From the NCBI GenBank assembly GCA_029817715.1, contig JARUPY010000474.1, positions 4,464,001 to 4,528,000 of the forward strand: a stretch of DNA of 64,000 nucleotides, in the 5' to 3' direction. Position numbers and translations under genes: made by a program. The notes below the pieces were generated by a model that searched no databases, had not been told where the DNA came from, and saw nothing but the letters and a program-made list of their open reading frames with translations. The DNA is from Melastoma dodecandrum (taxonomy: Eukaryota; Streptophyta; Magnoliopsida; Myrtales; Melastomataceae). Below, in pieces: positions 10,801 through 21,286 of this stretch (the stretch's first letter is position 1; the number at the start of each line of letters is the position of its first letter).

Positions 10801-13800
10801 GGGTACCTGCTCATAACTGGTCATTTCTTCAATCCAATCCAGTTCTCCATCCATCTGGTCAAATCGTTCATCTTCTCGTTCGTTCCGTGCAATCATACAA
10901 TTTACCTGCTCCAGTGAAGGAACATCATGCACAGTCTCTTGGTACCTTTCTTCATCATGTAACAAAGTCTCTAGAGTCCGGCGCCTCTCTTCATGAGTTG
11001 TTCTTTGATCGAAACGACCAGCATTGATAACCTCGTCGGCCATGTCAATTTTATATTGTTGAATATTATTCCTTATAAGACTTTCAATGGATCCCATGTA
11101 TCGATCCTTACCAGCTAGATCATCTTCCATGTCAATTATACCACCGCTTCTCAATTCATCCTCTTTCTGATGACTTGGGATTTTGTCAACAACAGCCTCC
11201 ATATAGATAACTTTAACCTCTCTCGTCTGACCAATGCGGTGGGCTCTAGCAACTGCCTGCTCCTCATTCTTCGGGTTAGGGTCTGGATCGTATATTATAA
11301 CTGTGTCAGCCGACTGAAGATTCAGCCCTCGTCCAGCAGCACGGATACTAAGAAGGAATATGAAGCAATCTGAGTCTAGGCGGTTGAAATCAACAATGGC
11401 TGATTCACGGTCTTCCAGACTGGTAGTTCCATCAATTCGCCTATAAACAAACCGTTTCCACTGCAAGTACTCCTCTAATATATCAAGGAGCTTTGTCATG
11501 GTACTGAATAGTAGCACGCGATGACCAGTTCTTTGCAATTTTACGAGGATTCTATCAAGGATCCATAATTTCCCACATGACTTGACTAGAAAATCCTTTG
11601 AGAAGTCACTAAAATATGGATAGTTCAGCAAAGGATGATTACACGCTTTCCTCAACTCCATGCATCTGTTGTTCAGCGTTTTACACATCCGAGCTTGGTA
11701 TATTGGATTCCTCTGCACTCCGCGCTGTTCATCTTCAGGGTCAACCCGAAGAGTACCAGTGGATTTGATCCAATCATAGATGGCACTCTGAATTGTAGAC
11801 ATCTTACATTTCAAGACAACTGACACCTGTACCAGAACAAGACAAAATAAACTGTCACTGCATGACCTTGATTCCATCATGCTAACTAACTAACCGCTAA
11901 CAGTCATCAAGAGTACCTTTGGAGGAAGAGAACCTTCCACGTCCTCTACTCGACGCCTAAGCATAAAAGGCTCCAGTATCTGGTGAAGTCGATGGATTAT
12001 TATGACTTTCTTTTCGGTCTCAAGCCAATCATCTTCAGCTTCTGTACTAGGGCCATCTTTTTGAAAGGGCTTTGAAAACCAATCATGAAAGACTTTTTTA
12101 TTATCAAAAACCTCAGGAAGAAGTAGATTTAAAAGTGACCAAAGCTCCTTTAGTTCATTCTGCAGGCAGATGAAAAATACAGTACCAGTTAGTCATCAAT
12201 TCACTTTACTGAGGATAAAACGGATGAAGATTTCGATTAACACCACAATTCCAGTTTTCTCTCTACATTTTGGTGTGAACAGAAAACTGTGAAGAAAACT
12301 CCTTTTCTCTAGAGAATTTCACGTTTTCTCTTTCTAAATTTTCAGTTTCAATGGACGCACTTCTCGCATGATACTTGTCTCAAATGCAACACAACCCTAT
12401 CACACGAGAGAAAATAGAATAACACATCATAACCCTTCATAGAAGGATGTACAACAGACAGGGCCAACGCACCAAAAAGAAGATATCTACAAACAGAAAC
12501 CATTCCCTTCCCTGAAGAAAATGATTTCAACTCTCAAACCAAAGTATCTACCAACAACCAAACGCATGCTATTGGCATTCAAAGTCAATGTGTAAACATA
12601 ATCTGGAGAGGAATGAAGTCACAGACCTGTAGGGGGGTACCAGTAAGAAGTAGACGCCTTTGGCAACGATACCTATCAAGATGACGAGCCAACACTGATT
12701 CTCTATCTTTCATCCTTTGAGCCTCATCAATTATTATATACTTCCAATCAACTTTCGAAAGTTTCGACCGATCATACATAATGAATTCATATGTAGTCAC
12801 CAGGACATTAAACTTCATAGCAGACACCTCCTGAGCAACGATCAGCAGTGTTTTAGACAACAAAACAAATATAGTAGACGAGGAACAAAATGACAAATAC
12901 TGACAAGAAAGAAAGCTGGACACCTGTGAAAACAGTCTTGATCTTTGGTCCTTACTACCCACATAAAAGATGCACGAGATTGATGGCAACCAATTATAGA
13001 ACTCACTCTGGATAAAGAAAATGCTATAAGGCCAAATATCTGAATTCAGAAAAGAAAAAATCCTCAAAAAAAAGGATAAGACCAACCTTCCAATTAACCA
13101 AGACAGCATTGGGAACAATAATCAGATGGGGTCCATAGTTGCCCTTAAACTCCATTAGATAAGCAATAAGAGCCATCACCTGATCTCACATAAAAGTCAG
13201 TTAAGAATTATACTCCAAAATGAAATTTCATGTAGAACCTCTTTTTCAAATTGACAAACTATAACAGCAAAATAGGTGCAACGAACAATATTAGACTGAC
13301 ATCCACCTCTGGGGAAAACTTCCACGTTCAGAAAACTAAAGAGAGCTTTACCTGCACAGTTTTCCCAAGACCCATCTCATCAGCCAAAATGCCATTTAGC
13401 TTATTGTTGTACAGAGAAAGCATCCATTGCAACCCAACCATCATATTCATAAAATTAGGCAGCAAAGAGATTTAAATTCAGAAGGTCCTCAGAAAATGTA
13501 GTAGACAAAATACGAACAACTCTGAACTAACTTACAAGCTGATAATCCCGTAAGGTTCCAGCCTTAAGCATGGACGGTTGCCGTACCACCCGTTCATTAA
13601 CAGCATGTGCTAAGCTATAATACCTGCAATATAAACAGACAAAAATTGTCGTAGTTCACATGATTCTCATCAGCCGCTTAGCTACTTAACTTTCTGCATA
13701 AAATAAGGAGACACATTAACAAATTCAGAGTTAGAGAATACACAAATTAACAACACCTCCATGAAATCCCAAGGTTACAGTAGGCAGGACAAATATGAAA

Positions 13801-15860
13801 GGGTATGGCTTACTTGCTCACAGAAGAACTGTCTTTTGGAGCATTCATCTCCATGAACCTATTACGAATCATTACTTCTTCCCCAGCACAGGCTACAGCT
13901 ACCCTTACCTCTTCTTCCGACAGCCCCTTCCAACAACAAGTCAAAAGGTCAGAGTTTCAGGATATCTTTACAATATTATAAGTTGCACATACAGCAGAAA
14001 TTACAAGACACCTGCAACCGTGCAGCGGCTGCTGCCGAATTGGCAGCCTCCTCTACTTCTTGCTGATTGTTGGCTGCTGTAATTTTACCACCAAGTTTCT
14101 GAAGATATTCTTCGGTCTGAGTCAGAAAAGAAGACAGGACAGCATATCTCTCAGCAGCATCACCTGGAACAGCAGTCTCCTGCTCCAATAACATCTCCCT
14201 GTATCTTTCAACATCATTGTTTTTCAAAGCCTCCATCCTCCTATCATGGTCATCATCCTTTCTTTTGGAGAATTCTCTCAACATTCTCTCATGATATTTT
14301 GCAACACCTCTGTTTCGTGCAGTCCGAGCATCACGGATGGCCCAATGAGCCTCAAGAAGCCTCTTACGCCACTGGAAAACCGATTTCAGTTGTTTTTCTC
14401 TCAAAGCTCTTCGAGATGCCTGTACTTGTCGATTAAGCTCGATTCTTTGACGTTCACACAAGCGAACAAACTTACGATATGGTCTGTTAGGCATTGCCAT
14501 AATCTCTTGTTGCTGCTTGTCGACTTCTTCCCTCAATCTAGCCTGTAAGTCTACAAGACGGAGCTTTTTCTCTTCAATTTGCAACCGTAGTACAAGATCA
14601 GGCTTGATCCTTTTCCTCTCAAGATTTATTGCAAGTAACCCGCCAATTTTCTTCAAATTATCGGCCCTTTTCTTATTAAGCACTTCCAAACCTTCTTCGA
14701 TGAGAAGATCCTTCAAATTGTAAGCCAGTGTAAGATTACTATTGGTGTTAAGTGGTGGTGTGGACCCAATTGAATCATACTTCCTCGTAAAGTAAGGAAA
14801 GTCAAAAAGTGGTCCATGATATTTCCGTGCACAGATAGCATCTTTCTGAAGACCTCCACCACTGGACTGAGCAGGTTTCTTTCCTAGCATGACATCAGAG
14901 GTAAGCCCTTGGGAGGCAGTGTCCTTGCCTTTATCAGCAACAAAGTCAGTTCGGGCAGGAGTTCTCTGAGATAAATGTTCAGATTCTTGCTCAACCTTGA
15001 CGGGACATGCATCACACTGATGATCTTCTCTTATAGCAGGTTGAACGGAAGAAGTTCCCTTCAAAGCAGGGGGTGCACCTTGAATTTCTAGAGATGTGGC
15101 AGATGCCTTTCCCTCTACTACAGCGCTGGGATCTCTTGAGTTATTCTGAATGTTAATTAAATGCTGGTGGTGAGCCTCCTCATTTGCTTGTGCAGGCATG
15201 GCATCTTCCACAAACTTTACAGCCTTATCTTGACTACTCCCTCCAGCAGGAAGAGGTTGCTGCTGTGATGACTGTGCATCAAGAGTTGGTGGGACAATAG
15301 ACCGGAGAAGTTCTTGTGGAAGAGTTTCCTTTTTCTGTGGATAACAAAACATATATCAAAATAGATAAGTATTTCCAAAAAATAAAGCCAAACAGCTGTT
15401 CTGTCATTACCATCTCTGTGTCCATCTAATTATCATGTGATAATCGTAGTAGTACATTCAAATCTCTCGAGTCAGCTATTAAGAAAAAGCAAGCTCTTCA
15501 AGGGTTTTATGAATTTTCCTTTTACGGAATAATTTTGTCCTGTAGATGCTGAATCATGCCCCACTAGCACAGAAGAGGAACTCAAATGCTATCCCAAGGT
15601 TAGCCCTCAAACATAGAATCAGTAAATAACTATTTCAACTGAAAGTTTGAAAGATCACTAAATCAACAAAGAATACTGAGGATTTAATCATTAAGACTAA
15701 GGAGAAAATTGTCGATCATATGTTTCTGAGCATGCACGTAACTAAAAAAACTGTAGTTGATATATTCTCAGACCTTAAGGCGCCTAAAGGCCAGGATCTG
15801 TGCTTTAAGGACGTGAAGTTGCTGTTTCGTAAACCCATAATGCAGTGAGGGTATCTGCAT
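7887..15860 (-). CDS. BRM: BRAHMA-type SWI2/SNF2 chromatin-remodelling ATPase, QLQ domain to C-terminus
   Basis: ATP-driven nucleosome remodeller, the motor of plant BAF-type SWI/SNF complexes, acting in the nucleus. Exons on the minus strand: 15774-15860, 14012-15334, 13814-13926, 13536-13623, 13352-13438, 13087-13179, 12924-13007, 12627-12830, 11917-12159, 10273-11826, 9650-10177, 8675-8899, 7887-8537. They total 5,280 nt, a multiple of three (1,759 aa). In order: QLQ ('[20 protein letters not shown]'), HSA-type basic region ('[20 protein letters not shown]'), helicase motif I ('DEMGLGKT'), motif II ('DEAQ', as in BRM), motif VI ('[13 protein letters not shown]'), acidic and 'KRGRPK' segments, a bromodomain-like region, and the C-terminal '[11 protein letters not shown]...ASHL' signature. 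The ATG at 15860 is the first giving an unbroken frame. The usual roughly 450-residue Q-rich N-terminus is broken (next entry). The intron between 13352-13438 and 13536-13623 has no AG acceptor (see findings). Full-length BRM is about 2,200 aa. Family certain; whether this copy is functional is open. Confidence 0.93.
8900..8993. repeat. Two tandem 47-bp copies at a BRM splice acceptor
   Basis: 'ctacacatgaaatcatcag' begins at 8900 and again at 8947, and the 47-bp units differ at only a few positions. The first copy contains the intron end (AG at 8901-8900) feeding the BRM bromodomain exon, so the acceptor-side sequence is duplicated inside the intron. Confidence 0.85.
13439..13535 (-). other. 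BRM intron with GT donor and no AG acceptor
   Basis: The upstream exon ends '...cagctt|gtaagtt' (donor at 13535-13534), a normal donor. The next BRM codons (gtt ggg ttg, VGLQW) resume at 13438 and are preceded by 'aatatgatg'. No AG occurs between the 'ctgag' more than 45 bases upstream and the exon start, and using that AG gives a stop. The intron therefore appears to be GT-TG. Confidence 0.7.
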
Positions 15861-17036
15861 AGCTGCGCCAACCTGGGTACTATTGTTTGAGGCCCCACCA
15901 ACAGAAGAAGCTGTGGCTGGGGAGAAGACCGGTTGACCTGCCTAAAACTCTGTATTTGAACAGTCTCAGGGATAGTAGTTGGCTTTTTAGGTTTCATATA
16001 TAATCCCTCAGGTGCACTTGAAGTTTGTGGAGGACGCATGGGCAGCATCCCATTACCAGGTACAGGGGCTTTTCCACCAGGTACTTGAACCTCTCTACCG
16101 TGACTTGAAAATTGATGCACCATGTTACCTGAACTGCTGACAGCTGGAGGACCAACAGTGGCGGAAATTTGGGCAGAAGAACTAGCTGAAACAGCTTGCC
16201 TGGTTTTCCCGGAAGCAGTCTGCCCATATGTCTCGTGGGGCGAATTACCATGGGAGGAACTTTCACTAGTGATGGAGGGAGACACAGCTTGTGGTTTTGA
16301 GGATATGTTGAGTGAGGACTGTAACCCACTGTTGCTTTCATTAGCCTTGTGATGTGCCACCATTCTAGCCTGCATAAGCTGGAAAAGCTGTGCCATCATG
16401 TTGGCATTTTCCGGAAGCGAGAGATCAACATTGTTCTCAGCTGCCCATGACTGTACTATTTGCATCTGTGCCATTGCTAACTGGTTGTTAGGCATACTTT
16501 GATGACCATGAAGTCCGTGTACCTGTGGCCTAACTACATTAGGAGATGTTAATTGACCCATTGCTGAAGGTTGAGCGGTAGAACGCATCTCATGCCTCTG
16601 GTCAGACCCTGACTGAAACACTTGTCCCGGCTGCTTTTCACCAGGAAAGTGCTCAGAAGAGCTCTTAGAAGATGAGGCCTGGGCGGCCATAAAGTCCTGC
16701 ATTTTGTGATTTCCGGACCACACTTCTGTTTCCTTGCTCAATCCATGGGTCGCCAATATCTCAGGTTTTGATTGTTGTAAAGCCTGCAAAGCATGTTGAT
16801 AATATGCCTCATGAGCTGGATTCATAGCCTGTTGTTCAATCCTTCTACTCTGCCATCCTGCGCAGCACCCTGTTGAGGAGCCCCATCTCCAATATTTCTG
16901 TGATGTTGCGGAAATTGCATGGAACCAAGCAAAGGAGATCAGTGGCTAACTCTCCAACTTCCGCTCGAGATAGCTGCCTGATATGCTAGAATGATACCAT
17001 TGGCCAAGCCCTCCAATCAATTGCTAACAAACTAAC
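15861..17036 (-). pseudogene. BRM: Degenerate N-terminal exon of BRM
   Basis: This continues the last BRM exon upstream, behind a plausible acceptor ('ctgcag' at about 17037-17042). It encodes recognisable N-terminal BRM blocks: 'LAYQA', 'GSMQFPQ', 'MNPAHEAYYQHALQALQQ', 'QASSSK', 'NNQLAMAQMQ', 'ENNVDLSLPENANMMAQLF' and 'VNRSSPQP'. It cannot be read in one frame. Frame breaks lie near 15915-15925 (after 'VNRSSPQP'), near 16838-16845 (before 'IEQQAMNPAHE') and probably twice more near 16930-17000, where a TGA also interrupts. The N-terminal polyglutamine exon typical of BRM was not found. The longest frame here (ATG at 16825) fails before QLQ, so a protein would have to start at 15860 or use a splice I cannot see. 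Confidence 0.75.
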
Positions 17037-17329
17037 TGCAGGTATACCGGCACAACAAAATGGGTCAACCCATTTTCCTTGACAACAGTTGAGAGACATA
17101 ATGCAAACGCAAGAAACTCAAAAAAGAAAAGGAAGCCTATCATATCGGTAACTAAAGCAAGAGGAAACATCTTCTGCTTCACAGGATGAACACGAATGGG
17201 CATCCAATGATAACCCCATAAAATTTTAATTTTTTGTTTAAAAATATATACCAGAGACATAGCACTGACAGAGAAATGGGCATGCAGCAAGTTATAAAAT
17301 AAACAAGATACAAACAATATCGTAAACGG
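17037..17329 (-). other. BRM intron sequence upstream of the N-terminal exon
   Basis: Noncoding, AT-rich sequence between the last recognisable BRM exon and the start of LINE material. It is read as the acceptor-side part of the first BRM intron. No gene seen. Confidence 0.45.
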
Positions 17330-18080
17330 GATTCAAAGCATAAAATGGATCCTCTCACTAAAAACCCTCACAACCGAAACCCCTCCCAAACTCCCCACAG
17401 CAGAGCCCCAGCCCCAAGAGCAAACACCTAACAGCAACCATCAACCTAAACCACACAACCAGAAATCACCCAACAGCACCACTAAAACACCACCTATCTC
17501 CTACAGGGCAGCTTTAATGGGATACACACCAACAGAAGAAACAGCAAAGTCAAACCAAAATGGCGGAGATCAGCAAGAAGACAACTCCGAAGATCACACA
17601 GCAAGTAAGCGAGATAGCAAAAGTCCCAGGGTGGTCTTCACAAAGGAAGAACTTCACCCGCATTATGAAAAATGGAAAGCAGCAATCGTAGTCAAACCCC
17701 TAGGATTATCCGTCAACCCAACTACACTCGCACAAAAGCTTCAAAGTATGTGGAAGCACTGCCTCGCTTTCACCACACACCCCATGGAAGCCGGCTACCT
17801 CCTAATCAGGCTTTTCCACCTGGAAGACAGGGACTACATCCTGAACTCAGGACCTTGGTTCATCAACGGCAGCCTCCTTACAGTGAGGCACTGGGAACCT
17901 TTCTTCAACCCAACCACAGCCAACAGAGGGACCATGCTGATATGGGTGAGACTACCTCACCTGCCCATAGAATTTCACAACAGGGAATGCTTATGGAAGT
18001 AGGGAAGGCCTTAGGGGAGCCGATGAAAATTGACATCAGAGCAAGCATTAGCCTGGACAAACCACTCCACAAGCAACTAA
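17330..18080 (+). mobile_element. LINE, 5' part: ORF1 with DUF4283
   Basis: The frame containing 17517-18002 is open from about 17340 and shows the ORF1 hallmarks of plant L1-type LINEs: 'SYRAALMG', then the DUF4283 nucleic-acid-binding domain ('FTKEELHPHYEKWK', 'LIRLFHLEDRDYILNSGPWF', 'LPIEFHNRECLWKVGKALG'). One stop (TAG, 18000) breaks it. The frame is cut at 18080 by the Ty3 element and resumes in register at 26445. The true 5' end and the LINE's own target duplication were not found. Confidence 0.8.
18076..18080 (+). repeat. Target site duplication ACTAA (left)
   Basis: ACTAA lies directly before the 5' LTR and again directly after the 3' LTR at 26445-26449. Removing the element and one copy restores the LINE ORF1 frame. 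Confidence 0.9.
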
Positions 18081-19840
18081 TGTAATGATCAGAAATTTTG
18101 TAATTCTAATTATGCGAAGGTTAGATGTGGTTGAACATTTGGATAACCTCGATTATTTGACCACAATTATGGCCAACAACCTATTAAACCTAAACTTGAT
18201 GATAACTAGAAATTGAAAAAAATGGTGGGACCCTAGTTATTATTACTGGACACTAAGCATGCGAAAGAAGGGGGACATGAGGCGGTTACGTGAGATAATA
18301 AAAAGAAATAGAAAGATTTTATAAAAAAAAAAAAAAGGGAGAGTTACCGGAGAGGGAGGCGAGCAGAAGGAGAAGAAAATAAGAAAAGAAAAAGGAAGGA
18401 GAGGAGCGGAGATACAGTGACGTCGAGGACGAATTTACGTTCGGAACCTCGAGGAAGGGACGTGTTAAAACGTCCGACCCGAAGTGAAATCGTGCGAAGA
18501 CGTCGAGAACTCGAAGTATTTTGCGGAGGAAGTGGAACGAGGTACGTCCGTTTCCCCCTTCTCTGTTTTCCTAGAATTCCGTCCTTGATGGGTTCCTGGC
18601 ATATTGTTGCCGCGTATGCTTGTGGGATTAATTGGTTAGTTGCGTGGGTTCAGATTTTGTACGTTTCGTTCCCCTTCTTCTTTTTTTTTCCCTTTGTTGT
18701 GGTAGTCCTCGTCGATCCTGTGAATTTTGCTGTGGTCGATGCGATGATGCCATTCGTGGAGTCAATCGTCTTGTTGGTTGTGTGTCCTATGGGTTGAATA
18801 ATTTTTCTGATTTGTGGTATATATAAAAAGGTGTTTGCCGTGCTTATGCACATAGGCATGAAAACTGCAGCCTCTTGTCCCTAGTATATATATATATACA
18901 ATGATAATAATACAATGTTGCAGATGAGTTGGGGAGAAAGACGTTTTACTGTGAGTGTGTGTGTGATTAGAAATGGAACGGATTGTAAATGGTTGGAGTT
19001 ATTTCGAATGTCGCATCTTCTTCTTCTTCTTCTTCTTTGTGGACATCGTCTTCATTGATCTTCCTCTCTTATACCTACTAGTGTACAGAGCTTATTGGTT
19101 GATTGTGCCTCGACTCTGTTATGGCTACTTTAGAGTGGTTGGGAGCTGTGGTTCTCATGACCTAGGTTACGGTCTTTTGTTTATTATTTTAAAATGGCAA
19201 AGACAACCTTAATTGGCCGGATTCTCAGGGGTGAGATTAGCAATTGTAAATTGTTACAATCGGTCGGTATGAATTGGTTGGTTATGAACCTCATGCGGGT
19301 AGGGACACGGAGGAAATTGTGATCCCGGAATGCCTGGATAATCAGCCGTTCTAGGCTGGATAAATGGGCCGAGAATGAAGGCCAAAGTATCACGACGGAA
19401 GATAGCCGTGACAAAAAAAAATTCGAGAGGATATTTCTCGACAATGCCGACAAGACGGAGGAGTCTTGGGGGATTTAAAAAGGGGAGGAGGACTAGAAAT
19501 GAAGTCCCGGTTGAGAATGATCAAGTGTGAGGAGATTGCTCCCACACGAGCGTAGGTTGATGATTAGTTGGGTACGTAATCAACTCGGCGAGAGTTGATT
19601 AGATGACCGATGAAACAAAAAGGAAATTAGTAATAAATCATAAAACGATTATACTAGTTTGATAACTAACAAATAATGCTTGGTATTGTTTCTTTTTACA
19701 GGTATCGAAGTTAGTATTTGCATAAAGTGTTACATTTGTGTATGAAACTAAGGTATACTAGAATATTGTATATTAAATCGTCGTTAGAATTATAATAAAA
19801 ATCGGGCTATACCGCAAATGGGAAACTTTAGAACCTTTCA
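18081..19840 (+). repeat. 5' LTR of the Ty3 element
   Basis: 1,760 bp, starting TGTAATGATC and ending ACCTTTCA, directly repeated at 24683-26444. The differences I found are length changes in simple runs: a (TA)7 versus (TA)6 tract, A9 versus A12, and one extra A after 'aat'. Small open frames occur identically in both LTRs and are not evidence of genes. Confidence 0.95.
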
Positions 19841-19842
19841 GG

Positions 19843-19854
19843 TGGTATCAGAGC
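19843..19854 (+). other. Primer binding site, initiator methionine tRNA
   Basis: TGGTATCAGAGC begins two bases after the 5' LTR and matches the usual plant retrotransposon site complementary to the 3' end of initiator Met tRNA. Confidence 0.9.
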
Positions 19855-20195
19855 GAGGTTAAACTCGGAGTGATAAGGTTGAAATTTCGGAATGTAAATG
19901 AGTCGGTTTGGACTCGGGGAAAATGGAATTCAGCGCAGAAAACATGCGCGTGAATTGGTCAAACTCGTTTGACAGGTCACAGACACTTACCAGGAAAAAC
20001 AAATGAGTGACCGAAAATACTGTTGATTCTGATGTTGCGTTAAGCAGGTAGATGTCGATTGCTCGGAGATTGAACAATCGTGTGCTTGTCATTGAGCAAC
20101 ACTATATATATATATATATTTTTTTTTCCGTTGATGTAGTATTACGAGTAGATGACGTAATACTGGATTGATAATGCGGTGGTTGTGAATGCAGG

Positions 20196-21286
20196 ATGAC
20201 TGATGAGAGCATACGCAACGCTGTGCGTAATTCTCCTCCTAGAGATGAGGAACTACAACGCAAGAGAAGGGTCGCGCTTATCGGGCAATTTCGGAAACTC
20301 GAGGTACCCATCTATTCCGGTGAAGAAGGACCTGAGAAGGCGGCAGAATTTATTGTCGAATTGGAAAATGCTTTCGACGTGTTAGGGTGTTCAATAGAAG
20401 AGAAGATGATGTTAGTACAACAGTCGATAAAACGAGAAGCAAATGACTGGTGGAAGGCAAACAAGGATGGAGCACGGATTCTTCATTCCGGGGATGAATG
20501 GACAATGTTCAAAACGGCGTTTCTAGGGAAATTCTATCCTCACGTGTTCAGGGAGAAGAAAGCTAAGGAGTTCTTATATCTGAGGCAAGAAGGGATGTCA
20601 GTGGATGAATATGAGGCGCGATTTTCTACTCTATCGAGGTATGGACCGTCAATGAGTGCTGAATCAAAAGCCAAGAAGTTTGAAGAGGGACTGAGGCCTG
20701 AGATTAGATTCCAAGTGAGAACTCTGACGCTCACAACTTACGAGGAGATATATATGAGAGCACAGAGTGCCGAAGAATGATGGGCAGATATGAAAGCTGC
20801 GAGGGAGGAGGCAAACATGAGAAGGATGCTAGGAGTAGGACCACCTCCAAGGAAGAGATTTCGGTTTGGAGAGTCATCCTCCTCTGCTCCGCAGTTCCAG
20901 GTGAGTCGACCCCGGGAGCTCCTATGCCGTCGCGATCATTCTCTCAGGGATGAGGCCAGGGAGCGAGGACAGGAGGTCCGCCCCTCTGCTAGAGATGCGG
21001 GAGACGTCACTATGGAGATTCATGTGTGTCCAGAGAATTCACTTGTTATCGGTGCGGACAGCCAGGACACATTCGAAAGGAGTGTCGTCAAGGACAAGGA
21101 GCGGGTTCCAGTAATGGGTTAACTGGATCGAATGCCCCACGCCCAAGAGGTGGAAACAGACCGGGACCGACAGTGTCTACATCTACGGGATCAATTAGCG
21201 GGCCTGCGGAAACAGTTAGGCTGAATGCGACCACGGAAGCGGATGCCGTGCGGCGTGATTTCAGGTACGGTTCGACTTCAAGGTGA
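20196..21286 (+). pseudogene. Ty3 gag with CCHC knuckle (broken)
   Basis: The gag start is a good ATG at 20196. The retrotransposon gag domain is clear ('FIVELENAFDVLGCSIEEKM', 'MSVDEYEARFSTLSRY', 'FEEGLRPEIRFQVR'). It stops at TGA (20778-20780), where the family has 'AEERWADM', so an Arg codon CGA has probably become TGA. The frame continues to a frame change before 21026, after which the zinc knuckle 'CYRCGQPGHIRKEC' appears. Stop and shift together prevent a Gag-Pol product. Confidence 0.9.

Noticed and set aside
15716..16825. Reading BRM frame lesions as sequencing error only
   Set aside because: GPAT, SPPL, PUB33-like and the rest of BRM are free of indels across more than 10 kb of coding sequence, so errors confined to this exon are less likely. 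Read-level proof is still needed.
18417..18797. 126-codon and 79-codon frames found identically in both LTRs
   Set aside because: They are duplicated because the LTR is duplicated. There is no domain or codon evidence and they lie outside gag-pol.
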